The notes beneath the pieces are model-generated. The model searched no databases, was not told the origin of the DNA, and saw only the letters and a list, made by a program, of their open reading frames with translations. Shown in pieces: positions 8,368 through 16,817 of a stretch of 64,000 bases of DNA. Within the stretch, counting starts at the first letter, position 1. Each line of letters begins with the position of its first letter. Source of the stretch: Rhodococcus sp. 4CII (GTDB lineage Bacteria; Actinomycetota; Actinomycetes; Mycobacteriales; Mycobacteriaceae). The translations under genes and the position numbers were made by a program. The DNA lies in contig NZ_JACCFE010000002.1 in the NCBI RefSeq assembly GCF_014256275.1, positions 1,984,001 to 2,048,000 of the forward strand, read 5' to 3'.

Positions 8368-9762
8368 CTATGCGGGATTACGATCCCGAGACGCGGCCAG
8401 GGTGGCCGCCAGCGCCGGACGGTCGAGCTTGCCGCGCGGGGTCCGCGGCAGACTGTCGACCACGAGAACCTGCACCGGCATGCTCGGGCTCGGCAGCGTG
8501 GCCCGCAAGTGCCGCCAGATGTCGCTGGACCTCGGCTCGGCGCCGTCCACGACGATCGCGGCGGCCGGCGCCTCGCCCATCCGACTGTCGGGCACGCCGA
8601 TGCACGCCGCCTCCACGACACCGGGGAGCGCGATCAGTGCGGCTTCGACGGCGGCAGGTTCGACGTTGAGGCCCGCCCGGATCACCGTGTCGGTGGCGCG
8701 GCCGAACAGGTGCAGGCCGGTGCCCACCACCCGGCCGCGGTCTCCTACCGTCATCCACCCGTCGGAAGGTCCGTCCACCACACCGTCTTCGGTGAGGTAC
8801 CCGTCGAACAGCATGTCGCTGCGCACGTAGACCAGACCGTCGCGGATCTCCACGTCGACACCGTCGAACAATTCGCCTACCGAATGCTCGTCGTCCGCGC
8901 CGAGTCCCCTGTCGAACGACACGAAGCTCAATTCGGATGCTCCGTAGAAGTGCACGAGCGACGCATTCGGCAGGACGTCCTGCAACGCCTCACGCCCCGT
9001 GCGCGGCCAGCGGGCCGCCGAGGACAGCACCTCCCGGATACTTCCGACCGTCCCGATCCCCGACCGCACCACGTCCCAGGCGATGGTCGGTACCGAATAC
9101 AGATGCGTCGGCGCGTCGAGCAACGACTGCGTGACCGGCCGCAGATCCACCGTCGCGCCGCGGGTGAGGGCGTGCAGCGCGCCGTACAGGAAATGCGTGT
9201 GGTCGAGGACTCCGGGCACCGACACGCGGTCTCCACTGCCGATGTCGAACGTCGTGTCGGATCGATCGAGAGTCGTGGCCCACGACCGCTGGTTGCGCAC
9301 GAACAGGTTCGGCTCACCGGTGGTGCCGGAGGTGATGCCGACCAGCAGTTCGGCGCCGGGGTGCGCCCGGCGTGCGATTCCGTCGGATTCCAGGCTGCCG
9401 GCGGTCTCGATGGTGCCGTCGAATCCCAATCTCCGAAGCCGGGTGTGCTGGTTGGGTGCGGCCACCACGGCGCCCGGCTTCGCGAGTTCGAGTACCCGAG
9501 TCAACTGCCCGGGCAGCAGGTGCCGGTGCAGCAGCACAACACTGACACCCGCGTGCATCGCCGCCGCGACGGCGACCAGTGACCCGACGTCGGATGTCGG
9601 CAGCACGGCGAGCCGGTCCATGCCGTCGAGCCCGGCCGCGGTCCGTGCGACCCTCGTCCAGAATCGGCCGTAGTCCACGGTTTCCCGAGCGGACACCACC
9701 GCGACGGTGTCCCCGTTCTCGGTCGCGCGCGCCGCGATCCGCTCGGCGAGCAACTCAGTCAT
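8368..9762 (-). CDS. AMP-dependent acyl-CoA ligase (biotin-operon ligase 1)
   Basis: A 464-aa ANL-superfamily adenylate-forming enzyme. The phosphate loop is GITSGTTGEPN, the adenylate motif YGASE, the hinge-region aspartate is in WMTVGDRG, and the catalytic lysine is in PRTPRGKLDRP. It is expected to activate a carboxylic acid to acyl-AMP and then acyl-CoA. ATG 9762 has GGGGAG 6 bases upstream and overlaps the EcfT stop by 8 bases (ATGACTGA). It is the last gene of the bioY operon and resembles the second ligase (12155-13276) in blocks such as LDGVDADIRDGLLYVRS / LFDGVDVEIRDGLVYVRS, so the two arose by duplication. The substrate is unknown; a fatty acid or pimelate-type biotin precursor is plausible from context. 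Confidence 0.85.
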   Translation of the reverse strand: MTELLAERIAARATENGDTVAVVSARETVDYGRFWTRVARTAAGLDGMDRLAVLPTSDVGSLVAVAAAMHAGVSVVLLHRHLLPGQLTRVLELAKPGAVVAAPNQHTRLRRLGFDGTIETAGSLESDGIARRAHPGAELLVGITSGTTGEPNLFVRNQRSWATTLDRSDTTFDIGSGDRVSVPGVLDHTHFLYGALHALTRGATVDLRPVTQSLLDAPTHLYSVPTIAWDVVRSGIGTVGSIREVLSSAARWPRTGREALQDVLPNASLVHFYGASELSFVSFDRGLGADDEHSVGELFDGVDVEIRDGLVYVRSDMLFDGYLTEDGVVDGPSDGWMTVGDRGRVVGTGLHLFGRATDTVIRAGLNVEPAAVEAALIALPGVVEAACIGVPDSRMGEAPAAAIVVDGAEPRSSDIWRHLRATLPSPSMPVQVLVVDSLPRTPRGKLDRPALAATLAASRDRNPA

Positions 9763-10357
9763 CGTCCACTCCCCGGGCGACGAGGGCGTCACCCATCGCG
9801 TCTGCGGTCCGCAGTGCGCGGACCAGAACGGGTGTGGCGAGCGCCGTCATCGACCACTGCAGCCCGCGGGCCTTGCGGGCCTGCGCCACCTCCTGCACGA
9901 TCCCGGTGAGCAGCGGGATGCACCGGATCGTCAGTGCGAGCAGGAGTCCGATCCGGTCGGGATCGACCCCGAAGCGCCGCAGCGGCCCGAGTGCACGCGA
10001 CACGGTGTCGAGCATGTCCGTCACCCGGGTGGTGAGCGTGACCAGGGCCGCGAGCGCGACCGAGATCAGCAGCACCCCGCACACGACGACGGCACGCGCG
10101 GGCGAGGTGATCCATACCTGGAACACGGCGATGATCAGCAACATCCACACCACCGGCCGCAACTGCGCGACCGCGACGGTCCACGGAATGCGGGCCACGG
10201 CGAACAGCAGGCCCACCACCACGACGACGACACCGACCTCGAGGGGGGTGCGCACGAACACGGTGGCCGCCAGGATCGACGCAATCAACAGCACCAGTTT
10301 CAGCCCGGCCGGCATGCGGTGCACCAGCGAGTCGCCCGGTCGGTACAGGCCGATCAT
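9755..10357 (-). CDS. bioN: ECF transporter transmembrane subunit EcfT (BioN-type)
   Basis: A 200-aa membrane protein: Y-x-PGDS-x-x-H-x-MPAG start signature, about five membrane spans, then a cytoplasmic coupling region with two Ala-Arg-Gly motifs (ARKARGL about 160, ALVARGV near the end). These motifs dock onto the ATPase subunits of energy-coupling-factor transporters. ATG 10357 overlaps the ATPase stop as ATGA. Only one ATPase gene is present, so EcfT probably works with an EcfA homodimer and with BioY to import biotin or a related compound, as in actinobacterial BioMNY. Confidence 0.88.
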   Translation of the reverse strand: MIGLYRPGDSLVHRMPAGLKLVLLIASILAATVFVRTPLEVGVVVVVVGLLFAVARIPWTVAVAQLRPVVWMLLIIAVFQVWITSPARAVVVCGVLLISVALAALVTLTTRVTDMLDTVSRALGPLRRFGVDPDRIGLLLALTIRCIPLLTGIVQEVAQARKARGLQWSMTALATPVLVRALRTADAMGDALVARGVDDD

Positions 10358-11034
10358 TCGACCAGCTGGCGGTAGGCGGGGACGGCGTCTTCGGGGCTGC
10401 CGTCGAACGCGACGAGGCCGTCGTCGATGACGATGACCCGCTCGAAACTCTCCAGCAACGCCAGTTGGTGCGTCACGACGATCACCTGCTGATCCATCGA
10501 ATCGAGCGCGTCGGCCACCACGCGGGCGTTGCGCAGATCCAGCAGCGTGGTCGGCTCGTCGGCGATGATCACCTCGGGCCTGCGGATGAGGACGGCACCG
10601 ATCGCGAGCAACTGCTTCTGCCCGCCGGACAGCAGGTGCGCGGGATGCTCGGCATGCTTGTCGAGCCGGAACCGGACCAGGATCTCCTCGACGCGGGCCG
10701 CGATCTCCTGTTTGCTCAGACCGGAGCGGCGCAGCGAGAACGCCAGGTCCTCGGACACCGTGGGCATGACGATCTGGGTGTCGGGGTCGGTGAACACGAA
10801 CCCCACCTTGCGCCGCACGTACGCACCTTTTTTGGCGGCGTCGACGCCGTCGACCGTGACAGTGCCGGAGGTGGGTTTCAGCAACCCGTTGATCATCCGT
10901 GCCAGCGTCGACTTGCCGGAACCGTTGGATCCGATGATGCCGACGCGGCGCTCCGAGAACCGCAGGTCGACGCCGCGCAGCACCTGGCGGTCACCGAAGG
11001 CGTGGCTCACCGAGTCGAAGACGATCTCGCTCAC
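10354..11034 (-). CDS. bioM: ECF transporter ATPase EcfA (BioM-type)
   Basis: A 226-aa ABC ATPase: Walker A GSNGSGKST (about 38-46), Q-loop within DPDTQIVMPTV, signature LLSGGQKQ, Walker B VIIADEPTTLLD, switch His in VVTHQ. The DPDTQ region is typical of energy-coupling-factor ATPases. GTG 11034 overlaps the thiolase stop (GTGA). A long upstream open frame to 11895 is antisense-like and lacks ABC features. As the only ATPase of the cluster it presumably forms a homodimer powering EcfT-BioY uptake. Confidence 0.9.
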   Translation of the reverse strand: MSEIVFDSVSHAFGDRQVLRGVDLRFSERRVGIIGSNGSGKSTLARMINGLLKPTSGTVTVDGVDAAKKGAYVRRKVGFVFTDPDTQIVMPTVSEDLAFSLRRSGLSKQEIAARVEEILVRFRLDKHAEHPAHLLSGGQKQLLAIGAVLIRRPEVIIADEPTTLLDLRNARVVADALDSMDQQVIVVTHQLALLESFERVIVIDDGLVAFDGSPEDAVPAYRQLVE

Positions 11035-12158
11035 GACACGCGCTCCACCAACATCGCGATGCCCTGGCCGCCGCCGATGGCGCACGCCGCCAGCCCCAGT
11101 GCGGGACCGTTCTCCCGCAGCATCTGACTTGCCAAGCGCACCAACAGAATCGCCCCCGACGCACCCCACGGGTGTCCCATCGCGATGGCGCCGCCCTGCG
11201 GGCAGATCACGGATTCGTCCAGCCCGAGTTCGTCCGACACGGCCAGCACCACCGACGCGAACGCCTCGGTGATCTCCACGACGCCGAGATCGGCCACGTC
11301 GTGTCCGGTTCTCTTCAGGAGTTTGCGGATCGCGGGCACCGGGCCGAGGCCGGGCAGCGCCGGATCCGATCCCGCGACGGCCGAGCCGAGTACCCGCAGC
11401 GCCGGCAGTCCGGCCGCCAGTGCTTCGGTGGTCACCGCCAGCACCGCGGCGCCGTCCGAGATGCCGCACGAATTGCCCGCCGTGGCCGTCCCGCCGGCAC
11501 CGAAGCTGGGGCGCAACCGTGCGAGCCGGGCCTCGGTCATGCCGGCGCGGATACGTTGATCCCGCGCGAGGCCACCGATCGGCACGATTTCCGACGAGAA
11601 GTCGGCCGCGGCCGCGAGGGTGTGCGACCGCGCCGCGTACGCATCCTGCCGTTCCCGGCTGATGCCGCGGGCCCGCGCCAGATCGTCCGCGGCCACGCCC
11701 ATGTCGGGGTCGGAAAATTCCTGCGGCGCAAAGGGAGCACGGGTGTACCGCACCGGATCGGCGCCCGCGACCGGCGGCCAGAACCGCCACGGCGCGGTGC
11801 TCGCCGACTCGACGCCACCCGCCAGGATGAGGTCGTCGGCGCCGCTGCGCACGCGCAGCGCGGCCTGCATCACCGCGTCGAGTCCGGAACCGCACTGCCG
11901 ATCGACGGTGACCCCCGGAACGTCCACGCCCAGCCCCGCCCGCAGGGCCGCGACCCGCGCCGGGTCACCACCCGGTCCGAGGCAGTTGCCGAGCACGACG
12001 TCGTCGACCTCCGCCTCGATCCCCACCCCTCGCAATGACGACAGGACGTCGCGCAGGACGGGGGCAGCCAGATCGGTGGTGGTCAGGTCGGCGAACCCGT
12101 GCCCGGCATTGCCGATCGGCGTCCGACGCGGCGCCACCAGTACAGGGACAGAGCTCAT
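11031..12158 (-). CDS. Thiolase family protein (acetyl-CoA C-acetyltransferase type)
   Basis: A 375-aa thiolase with all three catalytic signatures: nucleophile Cys in DRQCGSGLDA, His in GHPWGASGA, and the C-terminal Cys in ACAIGGGQG. It should condense or cleave acyl-CoA. Its position inside the bioY-ecfA-ecfT operon (ATGA overlap with the ligase upstream, GTGA overlap with ecfA downstream) is the notable point. Bacillus subtilis has a biotin-regulated yhfU(bioY)-yhfT(ligase)-yhfS(thiolase) cluster of the same composition, so a role in processing an imported biotin precursor, or in biotin-linked fatty-acid metabolism, is plausible but unproven. Confidence 0.88.
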   Translation of the reverse strand: MSSVPVLVAPRRTPIGNAGHGFADLTTTDLAAPVLRDVLSSLRGVGIEAEVDDVVLGNCLGPGGDPARVAALRAGLGVDVPGVTVDRQCGSGLDAVMQAALRVRSGADDLILAGGVESASTAPWRFWPPVAGADPVRYTRAPFAPQEFSDPDMGVAADDLARARGISRERQDAYAARSHTLAAAADFSSEIVPIGGLARDQRIRAGMTEARLARLRPSFGAGGTATAGNSCGISDGAAVLAVTTEALAAGLPALRVLGSAVAGSDPALPGLGPVPAIRKLLKRTGHDVADLGVVEITEAFASVVLAVSDELGLDESVICPQGGAIAMGHPWGASGAILLVRLASQMLRENGPALGLAACAIGGGQGIAMLVERVS

Positions 12159-13276
12159 GCCAGCAAGTCTCTCACCCGACCCCGCGCGACCTTGCCACTG
12201 GCGGTGCGGGGCAGCGACTCGATCCGCACCCAGCGGCGGGGCAGCGCTTCCTTCGTCAGTACCCGGCGCGCTCGCGAGCGGACTTCCTCGATTTCTGCGG
12301 TGCCGTCCAGCTCGACCACGGCGGTGACCGTCTCCCCGAGCACCGAGTGCGGCGATCCGACCACGGCGGCCGCGCCGACACCGTCGACGGTTTCGAGGAT
12401 GCGCTCGACGTCCTCGGCGACCACCGTGGTGCCGCCGACGTTGATCGCGGACTCGCCCCGGCCGCGGACCGTCAGCTCACCGTTCGCACCGAGTTCCGCC
12501 AGGTCGCCGACACCGAACCAGTCCGGCGCCCCGATCACGCTGTACGGGGAGCGGACGTAGAGCAGACCGTCGCGGATGTCGGCGTCGACGCCGTCCAGCA
12601 GCCGCAGCGGTTCGGGAACCCGCCGCGCGGCGACGAGGGAGAGTTCCGCGGCGCCGTAGTACTCGACGATCTCGATGCCGTCCGCCACCGCGCGGGCGCC
12701 GTCGTCCAGGGCGGTGCCGGCGACGACGGCCGTGCGCAGCTTCGGAGCCTTCCCCACCACCTCACGGAGGACGGCGGGGACGGCGTGCACCGCCGTCGCC
12801 TCCGACGGATCGTCGGTGACGCACGCGCCGCGCCACAGTGCGTGCACCGCGCCGAACAGGTGCATCGTGGCGTGCAGCGGACCGGTGATCAGCACGCGGT
12901 CCGCGGCGGAGATCCCGGTGATCGCGGTGAAGGCCGGGAAGCTGTCGAACCAGGACGCCGCGGTGCGGGCGAGGGGACGGGGCCTGCCCGTCGAGCCGGA
13001 CGTGGCCACCAGTAGAAAGGCCGACGGCGGGATGTCCGCGCGGTCGGGGCGGGCCTCGGGGTTCTCGACGATCACCGTGGTTCCCCGCCGCGCGGCGGCG
13101 CAGACGCGGATCAACGCGTCCGGAACCGGCAACTCGGACGCGTCCGTGACGGATGAGCCTGCGCCGTGTTCGTCGATCCACTGCTCGATCGCACGGTCGA
13201 GTTGGGCGTACGTGTACGTGCGACCGCCGACGTCGAGGGCGGGCTGATCGCCGGCGCCGCCGAGTTCGGAACTCAC
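12155..13276 (-). CDS. Short AMP-dependent acyl-CoA ligase (biotin-operon ligase 2)
   Basis: A 373-aa adenylate-forming enzyme with phosphate loop VATSGSTGRPRP, YYGAAE adenylate motif, GVGDLAELG hinge region and catalytic lysine in PRTASGKVARG. It is about 90 residues shorter than the companion ligase; the missing part is in the N-terminal subdomain before the phosphate loop, yet all catalytic motifs remain. GTG 13276 overlaps the bioY stop (TGA 13273-13275); the open frame continuing to 13894 is antisense to bioY. Product: acyl-CoA from an unknown acid. The two divergent ligases in one operon may have different chain-length preferences; this is inference. Confidence 0.82.
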   Translation of the reverse strand: MSSELGGAGDQPALDVGGRTYTYAQLDRAIEQWIDEHGAGSSVTDASELPVPDALIRVCAAARRGTTVIVENPEARPDRADIPPSAFLLVATSGSTGRPRPLARTAASWFDSFPAFTAITGISAADRVLITGPLHATMHLFGAVHALWRGACVTDDPSEATAVHAVPAVLREVVGKAPKLRTAVVAGTALDDGARAVADGIEIVEYYGAAELSLVAARRVPEPLRLLDGVDADIRDGLLYVRSPYSVIGAPDWFGVGDLAELGANGELTVRGRGESAINVGGTTVVAEDVERILETVDGVGAAAVVGSPHSVLGETVTAVVELDGTAEIEEVRSRARRVLTKEALPRRWVRIESLPRTASGKVARGRVRDLLA

Positions 13277-13857
13277 GTACGAATCAGGCCCGGGTACGCG
13301 CGGTGCACACTCTTGGCGACGACGGTCGCGACGACGACCTTCAGCAGGTCGCCCGGGATGAAGGCGAAGTTGGTGGTGATGGCGGCGCCGACCCCCAGAT
13401 CGGTGCGGAGCAGCAGTCCGACGGTGCCGAAGGCGTAGATGACGACGATCCCACCCAGTGCATTGATCAGCAGACCGGGGACCAGCGGGTACTTCGGCAG
13501 GATGCGGGCGGTGAGGAATCCGATGACCAGCGTCGCGGGAATCCAGCCGACGAGGTATCCGGCACTGGGCCCGGCGAGCGCGGTCAGTCCGGTGCGGCCA
13601 CCGGACAGCAATGGGAGACCGATCAGGGTCAGCGCGAGGAAGACCGCGACGGCGGCGGTGCCCTTGCGGGCCCCGAGGACCGCGCCGGCGAGGATGACGC
13701 CGAGGGTCTGCAGCGTGATCGGCACGCCGCTGAATCCGACCGTGATCGCACCGGGCAACCCCAGGGCGGCGATCAGCGCGGCGAATACGGCGATCTGCGC
13801 CATGTCCCGGGCCGAAATTCCGAGCCTCGACACCCGAGCACTCCCCACATCTGTCAC
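13273..13857 (-). CDS. bioY: Biotin transporter substrate-binding subunit BioY
   Basis: A 194-aa integral membrane S-component with six hydrophobic segments. BioY landmarks are AQIAVFAALIAALG, VPITLQTLGVILAGAVLG, GPSAGYLVGW and, near the C terminus, FIPGDLLK. It captures biotin and hands it to the EcfA/EcfT module encoded downstream. GTG 13857 has GAGGAG 6 bases upstream and overlaps the stop of the DMT exporter gene (GTGA). A BioQ-like palindrome lies 23 bases upstream of this start, so the operon is probably biotin-controlled. Confidence 0.92.
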   Translation of the reverse strand: MTDVGSARVSRLGISARDMAQIAVFAALIAALGLPGAITVGFSGVPITLQTLGVILAGAVLGARKGTAAVAVFLALTLIGLPLLSGGRTGLTALAGPSAGYLVGWIPATLVIGFLTARILPKYPLVPGLLINALGGIVVIYAFGTVGLLLRTDLGVGAAITTNFAFIPGDLLKVVVATVVAKSVHRAYPGLIRT

Positions 13858-14789
13858 GACGACTCCTCTTGCTGCACACTTGAACGACGTTCAAGATAGC
13901 AGGTCGACGGTGCCTGCGGTGGGCCGGACTCCGCGGCCCCGCCCTCGTCGGGAGGTGTGCGTGCCCCGGACCGCGCCGCGCCGATGCCCGCCGCGACCAC
14001 GAAGCCGATCCCGGCCACGGCCCACTGATCCGGAACCTGGTGCAACACGACGAGCCCGATGATCAGAGCGAACGCCGGTTCGAGGCTCATCAGGGTCCCG
14101 AACGCCGCCGTGGTGAGGCGGCGCAGGGCGAGCATCTCCAGGGTGAACGGCACGACCGGCAGCAGTATCGCCAGACCCAGCCCGAGGAGCAACAGTTCCG
14201 GTGTCATCTTCGCGAGCATCGACGGTCCGCCGACGACGGTCGCCACCACACCGGCGACCGGCATCGACACCGCCAGCCCGCTGACACCGGCAACTTCGTC
14301 GCCCACCCGCTGGGTCAGCACGATGTAGAGCGCCCAGCACCCGGCCGCACCGAGGGCGAACAGGATTCCGACGGGATCGACTCCCCCGGCCCACGGTTGC
14401 GTCAGGAGCACGACACCGACCGCCGCCAGCGCCGGCCACTTCAGGCTGCCCCGCCCGTGCAGGACGGCGACGCCGAGTGGACCGAGAAATTCCAGCGCAC
14501 TCGCGGTGCCGAGTGGTATCCGCTGCACCGCGGCCATGAACAGCAAGGTCACCGCCGCCGTGACCACTCCGAGCAGCACACAGGCCACGAGGGACGACCG
14601 CGTGAACGCCTTCGGGCGGGGACGCACGATCACGACCAGCAGTACCCCGGCCCACGCCAGACGCAGCCAGGCGGCGCCGTCGGCACCGACGCGGTCGGAC
14701 ACGCCCACGGAGATCGCGAGCCCGATCTGCACGCACAGCATCGACGTGAGCGCCATCATCGCGCCGACATGAGGGGTGTTCCTGGTCAT
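13854..14789 (-). CDS. EamA/DMT-superfamily exporter (RhtA-like)
   Basis: A 311-aa protein with about ten hydrophobic segments in two repeated halves, as in the drug/metabolite transporter superfamily. The segment IPLGTASALEFLGPLGVA and the C-terminal LMSLEPAFALIIGLVVLHQ resemble RhtA-type threonine/homoserine exporters. The last ~40 residues (PPDEGG...) are a charged cytoplasmic tail, and its coding bases contain the bioY operator and promoter, an unusual arrangement. It is divergent from a LysR regulator that probably controls it. The exported compound is unknown. Confidence 0.82.
   Translation of the reverse strand: MTRNTPHVGAMMALTSMLCVQIGLAISVGVSDRVGADGAAWLRLAWAGVLLVVIVRPRPKAFTRSSLVACVLLGVVTAAVTLLFMAAVQRIPLGTASALEFLGPLGVAVLHGRGSLKWPALAAVGVVLLTQPWAGGVDPVGILFALGAAGCWALYIVLTQRVGDEVAGVSGLAVSMPVAGVVATVVGGPSMLAKMTPELLLLGLGLAILLPVVPFTLEMLALRRLTTAAFGTLMSLEPAFALIIGLVVLHQVPDQWAVAGIGFVVAAGIGAARSGARTPPDEGGAAESGPPQAPSTCYLERRSSVQQEESS
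13880..13894. promoter_or_regulatory. BioQ-like operator upstream of bioY
   Basis: TTGAACGACGTTCAA is a 15-bp palindrome about 23 bases upstream of the bioY start. It fits the TGAAC-N3-GTTAC/GTTCA form recalled for BioQ, the TetR-type biotin repressor of corynebacteria and mycobacteria. A minus-strand TATCTT (13899-13894) could serve as the -10 box and abuts the palindrome, so binding would block transcription start. The site lies inside the last codons of the upstream DMT gene. Attribution to BioQ is inference; no bioQ gene is in this window. Confidence 0.65.
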
Positions 14790-14816
14790 GCGAACATTGA
14801 AAACCCCGTCAACCGT

Positions 14817-14830
14817 TCACGTCCACGTGA
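14817..14830. promoter_or_regulatory. Inverted repeat between DMT exporter and LysR genes
   Basis: TCACGT-CC-ACGTGA, six-base arms with a two-base spacer, sits in the 83-base gap between the divergent DMT exporter (start 14789) and lysR (start 14873). It is the most symmetric element in that gap, so it is a candidate LysR or other regulator site. It does not show a clear T-N11-A pattern, so the assignment is weak. Confidence 0.35.
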
Positions 14831-14872
14831 CTTTCATGGACACACCGTTCAGATATCACGGACAATGACACG

Positions 14873-15769
14873 ATGGACACCCGACGCCTGCATCTCCTGC
14901 TCGAACTGTCACGACTCGGCTCCATGCGGGAAGTCGCGGAAACCCACCGGCTGACCACCTCCACGGTGTCCCAGCAGATCGCCGCCCTGGCGAAGGAAAC
15001 GGGTGCGCAACTCGTCGAACCGGTGGGCCGACGGGTGCGGCTGACCCCGGCCGGACGCCGGTTGGCCGACCACGCCGTCACGATCCTGGCGGCCGTCGAC
15101 GCCGCAAGACTGGACCTCGATCCCCACGCGGAACCCGCGGGCACCCTGCGCGTCGGGGGTTTCGCGACCGGCATCCGCGTGTCGCTGCTGCCGGTCGTGG
15201 CCGAACTGGCCCGCACGCACGCACGGGTGGACGTGGTGATCAGCGAATACGAACCCGTCGAGGCCTTCGCCTTGCTCGCCGACGACGAACTCGACCTCGC
15301 CCTGACCTACGACTACAACCTGGCGCCGGCGTCACCCGGCGCCGCGCTCGAGGCCGTCCCGCTGTGGTCGACGCCGTGGGGGCTCGGCGTCCCCGCGCCC
15401 GCCGCCGACGACACCCCGGCCGACGTCGCGGCTTATGCGAACTCGACGTGGATCGTGAACTCCCGCAACACCGCCGACGAGGACGCCGTCCGCACCCTGG
15501 CCTCCCTCGCCGGTTTCACTCCGCGGATCGCCCACCAGATCGACAGCCTCGATCTCGTCGAGGACCTCATCACCGCCGGCTACGGGGTGGGCCTGCTCCC
15601 CGCCGACCGTCCCACCCGGAGCGAAGTCACGGTCCTCCCGCTCGCCGACCCGAAGGTCGTGCTGACGGCATACGCCGTGACCCGCCGCGGGAGGTCGACC
15701 TGGGCTCCGCTGCGGCTGGTCCTGGACCGATTGACCGCAGGGCGCCGGGACATCCCTCCCGCGACGTGA
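14873..15769 (+). CDS. LysR-family transcriptional regulator
   Basis: A 298-aa LysR regulator with HTH at about residues 3-60 (LHLLLELSRLGSMREVAETHRL, STVSQQIAALAKE) followed by a substrate-binding domain (TLRVGGFATGIRVSLLPVV). The short, Met-Asp-x-Arg-Arg start and SMREVAE wording are typical of actinobacterial LysR proteins that control divergent DMT/LysE exporters. It is divergent from the DMT exporter at 13854-14789 and probably regulates it. It converges on the isomerase gene with 3 bases between stops. Confidence 0.9.
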   Translation: MDTRRLHLLLELSRLGSMREVAETHRLTTSTVSQQIAALAKETGAQLVEPVGRRVRLTPAGRRLADHAVTILAAVDAARLDLDPHAEPAGTLRVGGFATGIRVSLLPVVAELARTHARVDVVISEYEPVEAFALLADDELDLALTYDYNLAPASPGAALEAVPLWSTPWGLGVPAPAADDTPADVAAYANSTWIVNSRNTADEDAVRTLASLAGFTPRIAHQIDSLDLVEDLITAGYGVGLLPADRPTRSEVTVLPLADPKVVLTAYAVTRRGRSTWAPLRLVLDRLTAGRRDIPPAT

Positions 15770-15772
15770 TCA

Positions 15773-16774
15773 CTATCGCGCTGCTACCGCGGACACGGCG
15801 TCCCGCAGTGTCTTCGCCGCGACCTGCAGCCCCTCCAGCTGACCCAGTTCGACGTCCTCGTGCTCGATGTTGACGGCCATGGCGGGGTCGACCTTTCGCA
15901 GGGCCGCGAGGAAGCGGGACCAGAAGTCGACGTCGTGTCCGCGTCCGACGGCGACGAAGTCCCACGCCGAGTCCTCGGGCCACTTGTTGACCACGTGCCT
16001 GCCGCCGAGCCCGGTGGGATTCTGGTCGGCGGGGATGCGGGTGAACCGGTCGTCGAGAACTCCGTAGATCGAGCAGTTGTCGTTGATCCGGGTGTCTTTC
16101 GCGGCGGCATGGAAGACGAGGTCGCCGAGCCACTCGATCGCGGCAACCGGGTCGATGCCCTGCCAGAACAGGTGCGACGGGTCCATCTCCGCGCCGACGT
16201 TCGTCGCGCCGGTCTTCTCCACCAGACGCTTCAGGGTCGGCGGGTTGAAGACGAGGTTCTGCGGGTGCATCTCGATCGCGACCTTCACGCCGTTCTCGCG
16301 GGCGAGCGCGTCGATCTCCTTCCAGAACGGCACCGCGACCTCATCCCACTGGTAGTCGAGTGAATCGAGATAGCCACTGTCCCAGGTGTTCACATGCCAC
16401 GCCGGCCACTGACCGCCGGGATGCGCGGCGGGCAGCCCGGACATGGCGACCACCCGGTCGACGCCGAGCAGTCCGGCGACCCGGATCGCGTTGCGCAGAT
16501 CCTCGGCGTCCTCGGGGCCGACCTCGGGGTCGGCGTGCAGCGGGTTGCCGTTGCAGTTGAGACCGGCGATCGACACACCGGTCTCGTCGAACACCTTCAG
16601 GTACTCCTGCGGCGAGACCTCGCCGGAGAGAAGTTCCTTCACGGGAAGGTGCGGGGTGCCGATGAAGCCGCCGGCGTTGATTTCCGCGCCGTCGAGTCCG
16701 AGCGAGGCGATGGTCTCCAGCGCCTCCCGGAGGGAGCGGTCGTGCAGGATGGCGGTGTACACACCGAGTTTCAT
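15773..16774 (-). CDS. Sugar phosphate isomerase/epimerase family protein
   Basis: A 333-aa TIM-barrel protein of the xylose-isomerase-like/AP-endonuclease-2 superfamily. Probable metal ligands are Glu in VAIEMHPQN, Asp/His in GAEMDPSHLFW, His in VFHAAAKD and Glu in NIEHED. ATG 16774 (MKLGVYTAIL) has AAGGA about 8 bases upstream; the frame beyond it is antisense-like. It is the second gene of a pair with the dehydrogenase (43-base gap), and a LacI gene stands upstream. Such pairs act in inositol or rare-sugar/polyol breakdown, for example dehydrogenation followed by isomerisation or dehydration of the keto product. The actual sugar is unknown. Confidence 0.85.
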   Translation of the reverse strand: MKLGVYTAILHDRSLREALETIASLGLDGAEINAGGFIGTPHLPVKELLSGEVSPQEYLKVFDETGVSIAGLNCNGNPLHADPEVGPEDAEDLRNAIRVAGLLGVDRVVAMSGLPAAHPGGQWPAWHVNTWDSGYLDSLDYQWDEVAVPFWKEIDALARENGVKVAIEMHPQNLVFNPPTLKRLVEKTGATNVGAEMDPSHLFWQGIDPVAAIEWLGDLVFHAAAKDTRINDNCSIYGVLDDRFTRIPADQNPTGLGGRHVVNKWPEDSAWDFVAVGRGHDVDFWSRFLAALRKVDPAMAVNIEHEDVELGQLEGLQVAAKTLRDAVSAVAAR

Positions 16775-16817
16775 GAGCGGTCCTTGAGATGTGAGGGGTC
16801 GGGCGAGGTGAGGTGGG

